From the NCBI RefSeq assembly GCF_003614435.1, contig NZ_CP025546.1, positions 1,984,001-2,048,000 of the forward strand: a stretch of DNA of 64,000 nucleotides, written 5' to 3'. The DNA comes from Mycobacterium paragordonae (GTDB lineage: Bacteria > Actinomycetota > Actinomycetes > Mycobacteriales > Mycobacteriaceae). Made by a program: the position numbers and the translations under genes. The notes beneath the pieces are model-generated. The model made no database searches. It was not told where the DNA came from and saw only the letters and a list, made by a program, of their open reading frames with translations. Shown here piece by piece: positions 26,890 to 34,521 of the stretch; the first letter of the stretch is position 1; every line of letters starts with the position of its first letter.

Positions 26890-27228
26890 CTAGGCGACAG
26901 GCGCGAACAGCGGGGCACCGCCCGTGCCGCGCTCCGGCCGCAGCGCGACAGGCATGCCGCACGTCACCGAATCCGGTTCGCAGTCAACAATATTGGCTGC
27001 TACACGCAGGCCGCTCTGTTCGGCCAATTCGACCAGGGCGATCACATAGGGTGTCGGAATCTCCGGGTTGTAGGGGTGATAGTTGACGGTGTAGGTGAAC
27101 ACCGTCCCCTGGCCGGACACGGGCTTGGCTGTCAGCGGCCCGCCGCAATCTCGGCATTCGCCGGCCGCGGGATGCACCCAGTGTGCGCAGCTGTCGCAGT
27201 GCTCGACGAGCAGCGGGGAAGTCGACAC
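26890..27228 (-). CDS. DUF35 Zn-ribbon/OB-fold protein
   Basis: A 112-residue OB-fold protein with an N-terminal rubredoxin-like zinc ribbon: Cys11, Cys14, Cys25 and Cys28 in CDSC...CRDC. The OB part is GTVFTYTVNYHPYNPEIPTP and YVIALVELAEQSGLRVAANI. DUF35 proteins such as ChsH2 pair with thiolase-like proteins (Ltp2) or hydratases acting on acyl-CoA. Here the thiolase-like partner is divergently transcribed from 27292. The start is taken as GTG at 27228; it overlaps the left arm of an inverted repeat. Confidence 0.88.
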   Translation of the reverse strand: MSTSPLLVEHCDSCAHWVHPAAGECRDCGGPLTAKPVSGQGTVFTYTVNYHPYNPEIPTPYVIALVELAEQSGLRVAANIVDCEPDSVTCGMPVALRPERGTGGAPLFAPVA

Positions 27229-27268
27229 GACAAATACAGTACACTCAATTCGTACTGGTATGTCGTGT
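27225..27268. promoter_or_regulatory. Large inverted repeat in DUF35/thiolase divergent promoter
   Basis: The left arm ACACGACAAATACAGTAC (27225-27242) and right arm GTACTGGTATGTCGTGT (27252-27268) form an imperfect inverted repeat with perfect outer (ACACGACA/TGTCGTGT) and inner (CAGTAC/GTACTG) blocks. It overlaps the DUF35 start codon and lies just before the thiolase gene. The neighbouring double GntR regulator is a candidate binder. Confidence 0.65.
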
Positions 27269-27291
27269 GTTCTGGGCTACGGACGGTGCAG

Positions 27292-28476
27292 ATGGAGTAC
27301 TTCGAGAAAGACGCGATCGTGTCCGGCATCGGTATCTCGCGTATCGGCCGTCGCACCGGGATCCCCGGGCGGGATCTGACCATGGAAGCGGTACGGACCG
27401 CCATCGACGACGCTGGCCTGCGCGCGGCTGATATCGACGGCATCGCGACACTGGGCGACACCCCGGCGGCCGAGGTCAACGCCGAACTGCGGATCGACGC
27501 CGCCGATTGCGGCAGCGGGTTCGGCACCGGCGGTCTGCTGAGCCCGGTGATGTCCGCGTGCCGTGCCGTCGCCGAGCGACGGGCGCGCCACGTCGTCGTC
27601 TACCGCACCATCCAGATGTTGGGCGGCACTGTTCTGCAGGACAAGGACGCTCCCGCACCGCCTCTGGCGCGGATGTTCGATGCACCCGAAGGCGAGCGCC
27701 CAGCCGTCGGCGCCATGGACGACATCAACGATCTGGTTGCCGCGCACGCGTACTCGGCGGCGAACTGGCTTGCTCTGAATTGCCGTCGGCACATGGAACT
27801 CTATGGAACCACCAAGGAGCAGCTGGGCTGGATCGCCCTCAACGGCCGCCGCAACGCCGCGCTGAATCCCCTTGCGGTGTACCGGGATCCGATGACGATG
27901 GCCGATTACCTGGGCGCACGTCCGGTGTCCACGCCGTTCGGCTTGCTGGATTGCGATGTGCCCATTGACGGTTCGATCGCGGTGGTGGTGTCCCACGCCG
28001 AGTACGCCGGCGACTGCCCCCACCGTGCCGTGAAGGTCGAGGCCATCGGCGGCTCCGACGGTGCCGGCGGATGGTTTCACCGCCAGGACTACCCGAAGAT
28101 GGCGATGTCGGACGCGACGGCGCAGATGTGGTCGCGCACGGAACTGACGCCGGCGGACCTCGACGTCGCCCAGCTGTACGACGGTTTCACCTACCTCACC
28201 CTCTCGTGGCTGGAAGCCCTGGGAGTGTGCGGGGACGGCGAGGCCGGGCCGTTTGTCGAGGGTGGCGCCCGCATCGCCAGAGACGGCCGGCTGCCGCTGA
28301 ACACCTACGGCGGGCAGCTTTCGGCCGGTCGCATGCACGGCTACTGGGCGTTGCACGAAGGTTGTCTGCAACTGCGCGGCGAGGCCGGGGAGCGGCAGGT
28401 TGAGCGCCGCCCCGAGGTCGGCGTGGTCTCCGTCGGCGGTGGTCCGGTCGCGGGATGCATGCTGCTCACATGCTGA
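27292..28476 (+). CDS. Thiolase-like (Ltp2-type) acyl-CoA retro-aldolase candidate
   Basis: A 394-residue thiolase-fold protein starting MEYFEKDAIVSGIGISRIGR; a GTG two codons earlier is an alternative start. It keeps the fold hallmarks YDGFTYLTLSWLE and NTYGGQLSAGRMHG, but the classical thiolase active-site His motif GHP is replaced by GRMHG and the nucleophile loop reads ADCGSGFGTGG. This pattern, plus an adjacent DUF35 gene, fits lipid-transfer-protein-type thiolases such as Ltp2, which with a DUF35 partner cleave beta-hydroxyacyl-CoA side chains by retro-aldol reaction. The double GntR regulator starts eight bases after its stop, so these two are an operon. Confidence 0.85.
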   Translation: MEYFEKDAIVSGIGISRIGRRTGIPGRDLTMEAVRTAIDDAGLRAADIDGIATLGDTPAAEVNAELRIDAADCGSGFGTGGLLSPVMSACRAVAERRARHVVVYRTIQMLGGTVLQDKDAPAPPLARMFDAPEGERPAVGAMDDINDLVAAHAYSAANWLALNCRRHMELYGTTKEQLGWIALNGRRNAALNPLAVYRDPMTMADYLGARPVSTPFGLLDCDVPIDGSIAVVVSHAEYAGDCPHRAVKVEAIGGSDGAGGWFHRQDYPKMAMSDATAQMWSRTELTPADLDVAQLYDGFTYLTLSWLEALGVCGDGEAGPFVEGGARIARDGRLPLNTYGGQLSAGRMHGYWALHEGCLQLRGEAGERQVERRPEVGVVSVGGGPVAGCMLLTC

Positions 28477-28483
28477 GCCCGCC

Positions 28484-29932
28484 GTGACCGTCGAAGCCGA
28501 CCAGGCCAGAGCGGATAAGCGAGCTGCAAGGATTGCCCGTCGTATCGAGGAGGACATCGTCCGCCGCGGCTGGGCGGTCGGGGAGTCGCTCGGCTCGGAA
28601 GCCGCCTTGCAGCAACGCTACGGCGTAAGCCGGTCGGTGTTGCGCGAAGCGGTCCGCCTCGTCGAGCACCACCAGGTCGCCCGGATGCGGCGCGGCCCCA
28701 ACGGCGGTCTGCTCATCTGCGAGCCCGACGCCGGTCCGGCGACCCGCGCCGTCGTCATCTACCTCGAGTATCTCGGCACCACGCTGGGTGATCTGCTCAA
28801 CGCGCGGCTGGTGCTCGAACCGCTGGCTGCCGCGCTGGCTGCCGAACACATCGACGAAGCCGGCATCGGCCGGCTGCGATCGGTGCTGAGCGCTGAGGAA
28901 CAGTGGCGTCCCGGCCTGCCCGCACCTCCCGACGAATTCCACATCGCACTGGCGGAGCAATCGAAAAACCCAGTGCTGCAATTGTTCATCGATGTTCTGA
29001 CGAGGCTGACCAAGCGCTACGCCCGGGCCTCGCGGACCGGGTCGGCAGCCGAAGCGGCCGATGCCGCCCACAAGATGCGCGGGGCGCATGCCGACATCGT
29101 CGCGGCCGTCACCGCCGGCGATTCGGCCCGGGCCAAGACGCTGAGCGAGCGACACGTGGAGCGCGTGACAGCCTGGCTGGCCGAACACCGCGACCCGTCA
29201 CTTCGAGCAGGCCCGGGCCGCAAGCGGCTCGCGTCTGAAGCGCCGCGCGGCAAGCTCGCCGAGGTGCTGGCGGCCAACATCGCCGACGACATTGCCGTCA
29301 GCGGCTGGCACGTCGGTTCGGTGTTCGGCACCGAGACGGCGTTACTCGAGCGCTACCGGGTGAGCCGGGCGGCACTGCGGGAAGCCGTGCGGCTACTCGA
29401 ATATCACGAGGTCGCGCGCATGCGCCGGGGCCCTGGGGGCGGGCTGGTCGTCGCCAGGCCGCGCGCCCAGGCCAGCATCGACACCATCGCGCTCTACCTG
29501 CAGTACCGCCAGCCGACGCGGGAAGACTTGCGCAGTGTGCGCGACGCCATCGAGATCGACAATGTGGCAAAGGTCGTGGCACGTCGCTCCGACCCCGAAG
29601 TGGCGGCTTTCCTCAACCCGGACGCCTGGTCGAGCGTGGCCGCCCAAGCCAGCGACGATGCGCGCAACGCGGCCGTCGAGGAGTTCCGCTTCCACGTCGG
29701 TCTGGCGCACCTGGCCGGCAACGCGCTGCTCGATCTTTTCCTGCGGATCATCGTCGAATTGTTCCGTCGGCATTGGTCCACGACCGGGCAGGCCCAGCTG
29801 ACGTCATCCGACACTATGGCCGTCGAAAACGCGCATCAGCGGATCCTGGAAGCGATCAGCGCCGGCGATGACAGCCTGGCGCGCTACCGCATCCGGCGCC
29901 ATCTGGACGCCGCCGCGTCCTGGTGGCTGTGA
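28484..29932 (+). CDS. Tandem-duplicated GntR/FadR-type regulator
   Basis: A 482-residue protein made of two full FadR-like GntR units fused head to tail. Unit 1 has winged helix GESLGSEAALQQRYGVSRSV and LREAVRLVEHHQVARMRRGP, then an FCD-type helical domain to ~240. Unit 2 repeats it: VFGTETALLERYRVSRAALR, EAVRLLEYHEVARMRRGPGG, then its own helical domain. Single-unit FadR proteins dimerise on a palindrome; a fused pair would be a built-in dimer. The arrangement matches remembered Rv3060c beside fadE22. GTG at 28484 was chosen eight bases after the thiolase stop. Confidence 0.92.
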   Translation: MTVEADQARADKRAARIARRIEEDIVRRGWAVGESLGSEAALQQRYGVSRSVLREAVRLVEHHQVARMRRGPNGGLLICEPDAGPATRAVVIYLEYLGTTLGDLLNARLVLEPLAAALAAEHIDEAGIGRLRSVLSAEEQWRPGLPAPPDEFHIALAEQSKNPVLQLFIDVLTRLTKRYARASRTGSAAEAADAAHKMRGAHADIVAAVTAGDSARAKTLSERHVERVTAWLAEHRDPSLRAGPGRKRLASEAPRGKLAEVLAANIADDIAVSGWHVGSVFGTETALLERYRVSRAALREAVRLLEYHEVARMRRGPGGGLVVARPRAQASIDTIALYLQYRQPTREDLRSVRDAIEIDNVAKVVARRSDPEVAAFLNPDAWSSVAAQASDDARNAAVEEFRFHVGLAHLAGNALLDLFLRIIVELFRRHWSTTGQAQLTSSDTMAVENAHQRILEAISAGDDSLARYRIRRHLDAAASWWL

Positions 29933-29939
29933 TCGGTCA

Positions 29940-31967
29940 TCAGACGCTGACCAGCGCCCCGCCCCGTCTGGGTGTGAGCACGAATGCGGCGAGGTACAGC
30001 AGCCCGACCACGATGAGCAGGTTTCGGTAGCCGGTGAGCAGTGCCCCGTACTCCAGGCACCCCCCGAGGATGGCGCCAAGCAGATTGATGGCGAACGCGG
30101 GCTGAGCGCGATCGGTGGCGGCGAATCGTTTGGCGAAGGCGATGTTGGCCAGGTACACGGGTAGAAACCCGATCACCGAGGCGATGACCAGGCGGGGCCA
30201 AAAGGCCCAGCCCAGCAACCAGGCCGGGTCGATCACATAGGCCAGCAGCAGGGAGGCGACGATCGCGCCCCACACCACAGGCAGCGGCGGGGTGCGAAAC
30301 TTCCGGGTGGTCTCTACGGCGGCCAGCACGATCAGCAGCACCCCGCCGAACACGAGCGCGTTGACCAGCCAGGTCGTGCCGAACAACAGCGCGAAGGTCG
30401 CGATGTTCTTGGTCTCGAGCAGCAGAAACGCGGCTCCCATGAAGAACAGGTCGAGGTAGGGCCGCATCGACCGGAAGGATCCCCCCAGCAGCCGCACCGC
30501 CAGCAGCGAAATCAGGATGATGCCGGCCAAAGTCCAGAGGTAGATGGTCGGGATCGCGCCCTGTTTGTAGTAGAGAAAGGGGTGGTCGTCGGTGGCCGGC
30601 GCGGTCACGTCGCCTGCCGGCGTGTAGCGGGCGGCGCATCTCTGGTAGGCGGGATCGACCGCGACCGTGATCACCGCCGCGTGGGCAGCCGTCTGGTCCA
30701 CGCATGGTCGATGGCCGAAGGCGGCGGCCGCCGTGCCGGCCAACCGGTCGATGAGCCAGGTCTCGCGGTAGTAGTTGTACATCGCGAAGACGCCGCTCGG
30801 CTTGAGGTGTTCGTAAGCCGTCCGCATGGCGCGGTCGGTGAACAGGAACGATTCCAGGCGGATCTGCGAGGCTCCGTTGACGAGGGCCAGCGAGTCCGGC
30901 AGCGCGAACAGGATCATGTCGTACTTGGCATCCGACGATTGCAGAAACGCCCGCCCGTCGTCGATGTGGACCGTGACGCGCGGATCCGAGTAGGGGCGAT
31001 CGGGGTTACGCTCCGCGCCGATCTGCACGATCCGCGGGTCGATGTCGACCGCGTCGACGTGCCTGGCCCCCTTGGACAGCGCAATGGCCACATCCGATCC
31101 GGACCCGGCCCCGATAATCAGCACGTTGTCGAGGCTTCGCGTGACCGCCCGCTCGTAGGGCTTGCGGTATTGCCCATCGCTGCCGGTGAGCTTCCACGCC
31201 GCCGGTCCCATCACCTGGTGCGGGATGCCGTTGACCGTGATGACCGCCAGCGTTCCGGCGCTCCAGGACCGGTACTCCCAGGTCTGCACCTTGTAGTACG
31301 GCGACCACGAGACTCCGAGGGTGTTGGACTCGGCTAGCAGCACCAGGATCAGCCCCGCACCCGAAATCGCCGTCACCAGCCTGAACTCGGGTCGACTCAA
31401 CACCACTAGCATGACGCCCACGATCGCCCCCCACACGACCGACGGCGCCCGGAGGAACGACAACAAGGTGAACGCGCCGATGCCAATCAGCGAGCCGACC
31501 AGATCCCAGCGGTAGGAGGTCAGCGGCTCGAGCTGCCCAAAGCAGCGGCCCGCGACCTCGGCCGGCCCCGCCGTCACCACTGCCACGATCACGAAAATCG
31601 CGGGCAGCACGATCCAGATCGGTGGACCACTCGTGCGCAGCGCACTGAAATAGAGGATGGCGTTGCCGGTGCCCCGCACGCTGACCGGGAACACATGCAC
31701 GGCGATTACCAGCAACGTCAGCAGTCCGCTGGAAAGCGGCAGGATCGAATAGCTCTTCTGGGAGATCAAAAAACCCGTTCCGATGCCGAGGAACGAGCCG
31801 AGAAGGACGAAGTTGGTGAAGTACGACAGGTGCACAACGCTCGACCCGAGCCAGCGGATCAGTGCCAGCTCGAGGAACAGGAGCAACGAGCTGCCCAGTA
31901 CCAGCCGAATAACGACTGCGCGGTCACTGTGTCCTGCCACCGCCTCGGGTGATAAGTGGCCGGGCAC
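29940..31967 (-). CDS. Membrane spermidine-synthase-like protein
   Basis: A 675-residue protein with membrane helices on both sides of a Rossmann methyltransferase-like domain. The N-terminal ~240 residues hold about seven hydrophobic segments. Residues ~285-430 contain NVLIIGAGSGSDVAIALSKG, the acidic VDAVDIDPRIVQIG and DDGRAFLQSS, the spermidine-synthase/SAM-type pocket. A second set of helices fills the C-terminal third (LLLETKNIATFALLFGTTWL). Bacterial fusions like this are annotated as spermidine-synthase-like but usually lack a proven reaction. The gene is convergent with the GntR gene, eight bases apart. It was not recalled in the M. tuberculosis version of this locus. Confidence 0.82.
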   Translation of the reverse strand: MPGHLSPEAVAGHSDRAVVIRLVLGSSLLLFLELALIRWLGSSVVHLSYFTNFVLLGSFLGIGTGFLISQKSYSILPLSSGLLTLLVIAVHVFPVSVRGTGNAILYFSALRTSGPPIWIVLPAIFVIVAVVTAGPAEVAGRCFGQLEPLTSYRWDLVGSLIGIGAFTLLSFLRAPSVVWGAIVGVMLVVLSRPEFRLVTAISGAGLILVLLAESNTLGVSWSPYYKVQTWEYRSWSAGTLAVITVNGIPHQVMGPAAWKLTGSDGQYRKPYERAVTRSLDNVLIIGAGSGSDVAIALSKGARHVDAVDIDPRIVQIGAERNPDRPYSDPRVTVHIDDGRAFLQSSDAKYDMILFALPDSLALVNGASQIRLESFLFTDRAMRTAYEHLKPSGVFAMYNYYRETWLIDRLAGTAAAAFGHRPCVDQTAAHAAVITVAVDPAYQRCAARYTPAGDVTAPATDDHPFLYYKQGAIPTIYLWTLAGIILISLLAVRLLGGSFRSMRPYLDLFFMGAAFLLLETKNIATFALLFGTTWLVNALVFGGVLLIVLAAVETTRKFRTPPLPVVWGAIVASLLLAYVIDPAWLLGWAFWPRLVIASVIGFLPVYLANIAFAKRFAATDRAQPAFAINLLGAILGGCLEYGALLTGYRNLLIVVGLLYLAAFVLTPRRGGALVSV

Positions 31968-32416
31968 GCGCCAAGTCTAGGTCGTGGCACGTTCCAATGG
32001 CGGGATTTGGCTCTTGGTTCGGAAGACGCAGGATTGATCGTCATTGCCACGACGCGGATGATCGAGACGTTGCCGCCGACGGTATGTCCCAAACTCTGTC
32101 GATCTGGATGGCGAGCGAATTCGAGTGCGCTGAAACGCTTTTCACTATCAAAGTTCGGCACCCGGACAAATTGCGGAAGGTCGGTGGCACACCACTCGAA
32201 CCACGAGACTCGAAACACGAGACTCGAACCACGAGCCGATCCGGGTGCATAGCGGCGCCATCTGTCGCGAAACGGGGCGTTGACGGTGGTGGCGGGTCGC
32301 GCCGCGACACGCGGGGCGGCAAACCGCGTGCATAGCAAAGACTCGTCCTGGGTACAGGGACACTAAGGAGATAGCCGGCACAGCGGCGTGCGGGCTTACG
32401 TCGGGTGGGAGTCTCT
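31968..32416. other. Non-coding 449-base gap with 14-bp tandem repeats
   Basis: Short open frames here have no protein-like composition and were rejected. The gap lies between divergent genes (spermidine-synthase-like on the minus strand, MEDS sensor on the plus strand) and must hold both promoters. Its one clear structure is the three-unit 14-bp repeat at 32194-32235. Confidence 0.6.
32194..32235. repeat. Three 14-bp tandem repeats ACTCGAAMCACGAG
   Basis: Three perfect-spaced units start at 32194, 32208 and 32222 (ACTCGAACCACGAG, ACTCGAAACACGAG, ACTCGAACCACGAG), differing at one base. Each unit is itself a small inverted repeat, CTCG...CGAG. They lie ~180 bases upstream of the MEDS-domain gene. 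Confidence 0.9.
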
Positions 32417-33394
32417 ATGACCACGAGCACGGAGATCAGGCCCCTGGGCTCGACGAAAGGATTCGTGCATTCCGCGCTGTTCTTCCAGAGTGAACGGGAG
32501 TACCTCGATTCCGTGGTGCGGTTTGCCGCCGACGGGTTGGCGGTAGACGAGCCAGTGCTGGTCGCGGTACCCGGTGACAAGCTGGCGATGCTGGGCCCGG
32601 CTCTGCACGGAGCCCGCGCCGGATCCGACGCCGAACTGCGGCTGATCGACATCACCGACGCGGCGCGCAATCCGGGTCGGTTTGCGGCGATGGAGAGCGC
32701 CTTCGCCGACAAACACGCAGATCAGACCGTCCGGATTGTCAGACAACTAGTCTGGCCGGGACGCAGCTCCGACGAGTGTCTGGCCTGTATGGAGCACGAA
32801 TCCCTGATCAACGGGGCGCTGAAAAACCCGAACGTGTTGGGCTTATGTCTCTACGACGCGACCCACCTGCCCGACGATGTGCTGGCCGACGCCCGCCGCA
32901 CTCACCCGTTGCTGTGGAAGGGCGGATCGGCTCACCGCAGCAACGATTACGCGCCCGAGAAGGTACTGGCGCGATGCAACCAGCCGCTTCCCACCAACGC
33001 CGGTGCCGTCACCTACACGGTCCGGCGCAGCGCTGACCTGCGTCCGGCGCGGTCGTTCGCAGCGGACTACGCCGGCTGGGTCGGTCTGTCCAAGGACGGC
33101 CTGGACGACCTGCAAATGATCGCCACCGAACTCGCGACGAACAGCCTGCAGTATGCCGGCGGCTCATGCCGGCTGTCCTTCTGGCGGCACAACGAGCACC
33201 TCGTCTGCGAGGCGCGTGACCGCGGACGGCTCAAAGACCCCTTCGTGGGACACCGGCGCCCCGGTGCCAGCGGCACCGCCAGCCGCGGCCTGTACCTGGT
33301 CAACGCGATGGCGGACTTGGTGCGTACTCACACCACGGCGGACGGCACCACCATCCAGGCCTACCTGCGGCTGGACTCCTCGCAGGATTGCTGA
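32417..33394 (+). CDS. MEDS-domain anti-sigma/histidine-kinase-like sensor
   Basis: A 325-residue protein. Residues ~15-170 form a MEDS domain (HSALFFQSEREYLDSVVRFA, RSSDECLACMEHESLINGAL), a methanogen/methylotroph DcmR-type sensory module. Residues ~200-320 are an RsbW-like HATPase: DLQMIATELATNSLQYAGGS with the N-box Asn, then CEARDRGRLKDPF and ASRGLYLVNAMADLV (G boxes). No phospho-acceptor His domain is visible. The combination is typical of actinobacterial anti-sigma-factor kinases responding to redox or small molecules. ATG at 32417 was preferred because GGTGGGAG lies seven bases upstream. No sigma factor or anti-anti-sigma gene is adjacent. Confidence 0.88.
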   Translation: MTTSTEIRPLGSTKGFVHSALFFQSEREYLDSVVRFAADGLAVDEPVLVAVPGDKLAMLGPALHGARAGSDAELRLIDITDAARNPGRFAAMESAFADKHADQTVRIVRQLVWPGRSSDECLACMEHESLINGALKNPNVLGLCLYDATHLPDDVLADARRTHPLLWKGGSAHRSNDYAPEKVLARCNQPLPTNAGAVTYTVRRSADLRPARSFAADYAGWVGLSKDGLDDLQMIATELATNSLQYAGGSCRLSFWRHNEHLVCEARDRGRLKDPFVGHRRPGASGTASRGLYLVNAMADLVRTHTTADGTTIQAYLRLDSSQDC

Positions 33395-33426
33395 CCGTCG
33401 ATCCGATGCTCGGGCTTTTGAACTGA

Positions 33427-33570
33427 TTACTGGGGGATCGCCGTCTCCGACGTCACCGGCACCGGCAGTGCTGGGGCAACCGGTTGCTTCATGCAGCCGA
33501 CGGACAGCAGAGCGAACCCTGCGAATATTGCGGCGCCGATAGCGGCTTTCACCTTAGTCTTCGCGCTCAT
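33427..33570 (-). CDS. Small lipoprotein, 47 residues
   Basis: The reverse strand encodes MSAKTKVKAAIGAAIFAGFA followed by LLSVGCMKQPVAPALPVPVT and SETAIPQ. This is a basic N-terminus, hydrophobic core and lipobox LSVGC (Cys26), leaving a mature part of only ~22 residues rich in Pro and Val. A strong GGAGGG ribosome site sits seven bases before the ATG at 33570. It is convergent with the MEDS gene. The design parallels the 52-residue lipoprotein at 34154-34312, suggesting two members of one small family. Function unknown. Confidence 0.8.
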   Translation of the reverse strand: MSAKTKVKAAIGAAIFAGFALLSVGCMKQPVAPALPVPVTSETAIPQ

Positions 33571-34098
33571 CGTCGAGCCCTCCTCAAGGACGCACCGGCA
33601 AATTTACGCCGATGTAAGAGTGTTACCTGTGTCACACTAGCGGTTTCGCCGCCGTGGCGGAATACCCAGTTTGACGAGGAATTGCATTGCGGGACAACGT
33701 GATAATCACGGGGCAGGCGCCAACCCAACCTGCCACTGCCGCGCCGGTCGAGTGCCGCCGGCGCTGTTTCAGCCGACCTGCGAGCTCCCCGCCGCTGTTT
33801 TCCGGGGTCCGCAATTGCGACACTTCGTCAGCGCAACTCGCCGCGAAGGAGGCGAATGCCGCAAGGATCAGGGCTTCCCTTGCCTGGACGTCCTCCGCTT
33901 GGTGCGCTTTGTTCTCGCCTTTCTCCGCCGCGCCGGGGCGTCTTGATGTGACAGCGACTAGCGTCTGTGATGCTAACGCCGCTCATCGCTTAGCGAGTTG
34001 GTTTTTCACAAACCGCGGAAAACTCAGAATAAATTCGATGGAGTGGGCAAATCTGCCATTTTGGTTTTGTGGGTATAAGCATTCATTCGGTACGTCAG
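33571..34098. other. 528-base gap without a convincing gene
   Basis: Between the two small lipoprotein genes. A reverse-strand frame over ~33632-33955 reads protein-like (REALILAAFASFAASCADEV) but has no usable start until a late GTG, so it may be a decayed gene. The word GATGCTAACKCCG at 33969-33981 recurs exactly 400 bases later at 34369-34381; on the minus strand it contains TAGCAT, a possible -10. Confidence 0.45.
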
Positions 34099-34139
34099 CC
34101 CGCTGGGAACCGACTGCGAGTGCAGCGGTTCCCAGCGGG
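34099..34139 (-). terminator. Strong hairpin after 52-residue lipoprotein gene
   Basis: CCCGCTGGGAACCG (34099-34112) pairs perfectly with CGGTTCCCAGCGGG (34126-34139); an inner CTGC/GCAG stem with a GAGT loop extends it. It begins 15 bases after the lipoprotein stop on the minus strand. There is no clear T tract, as is common for mycobacterial terminators. Confidence 0.75.
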
Positions 34140-34153
34140 TTCCCCCGACGCGT

Positions 34154-34312
34154 CTACTGGGTGCCGGAGGTGGGCGGCGTACCGACGGTGCCCCCCACGG
34201 AACCGGCGGTTTGCGCTGTACAACCGGCTGCCGTCAGGGCGAAAGCGGCGGCCAGCACGGCGACCACTACTTTTACCGCCTGAATCCCCCTGCCAGATTT
34301 ACGTGCGTTCAT
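34154..34312 (-). CDS. Small lipoprotein, 52 residues
   Basis: The reverse strand encodes MNARKSGRGIQAVKVVVAVL, then AAAFALTAAGCTAQTAGSVG and GTVGTPPTSGTQ. The charged N-region, hydrophobic core and lipobox TAAGC (Cys31) predict a lipoprotein with a ~22-residue Gly/Thr/Pro mature peptide. AAGGGGGTAG precedes the ATG at 34312. A likely -10 TAGCAT lies ~58 bases upstream (34370-34375) and a long hairpin follows the stop. Together these support a real single-gene transcript. Function unknown; the companion gene is at 33427-33570. Confidence 0.8.
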   Translation of the reverse strand: MNARKSGRGIQAVKVVVAVLAAAFALTAAGCTAQTAGSVGGTVGTPPTSGTQ

Positions 34313-34342
34313 CGGCTACCCCCTTCGTTCGCTCATTTCCCC

Positions 34343-34378
34343 AGTTAGCGATTTTGCACCGCTACCTGGATGCTAACT
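34343..34378. promoter_or_regulatory. Inverted repeat in promoter of small lipoprotein
   Basis: AGTTAGC (34343-34349) and GCTAACT (34372-34378) form a 7-bp inverted repeat that overlaps the predicted -10 of the 52-residue lipoprotein. This is a possible operator. Confidence 0.4.
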
Positions 34379-34521
34379 CCGGCATTGCATCTCAGGAGCT
34401 GTTTCGCGGTGAATCAGCGAATTTCGAATAAGATTCCGATATCCACTGCAGATAAAATGCAGTTGCGCCGCGCGGCGTCTGCCGTCTATCGTCTTCGCTC
34501 GTGCGTCCTTCACCGCGTGCC

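Noticed and set aside
26611..27291. N-terminal extension of the thiolase-like gene by 227 codons
   Set aside because: It runs through the methyltransferase end, a palindrome and the antisense of the DUF35 gene; the conserved protein starts at 27292.
32194..32235. tRNA T-arm-like sequence
   Set aside because: The reverse strand has GGTTCGAGT words as in a tRNA T loop, but they are tandem repeats and no acceptor, D or anticodon arms can be formed.
32194..32235. CRISPR array
   Set aside because: Repeats are directly adjacent without spacers and too short; no cas genes are in the window.
31949..32335. Forward frames of 98-128 codons upstream of the MEDS gene
   Set aside because: Read through the 14-bp repeat array and show no domain or codon pattern like the neighbours.
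33687..34283. Forward frame of 198 codons
   Set aside because: Although preceded by GAGGA, its composition is not protein-like and it overlaps the better supported 52-residue lipoprotein and its terminator on the other strand.
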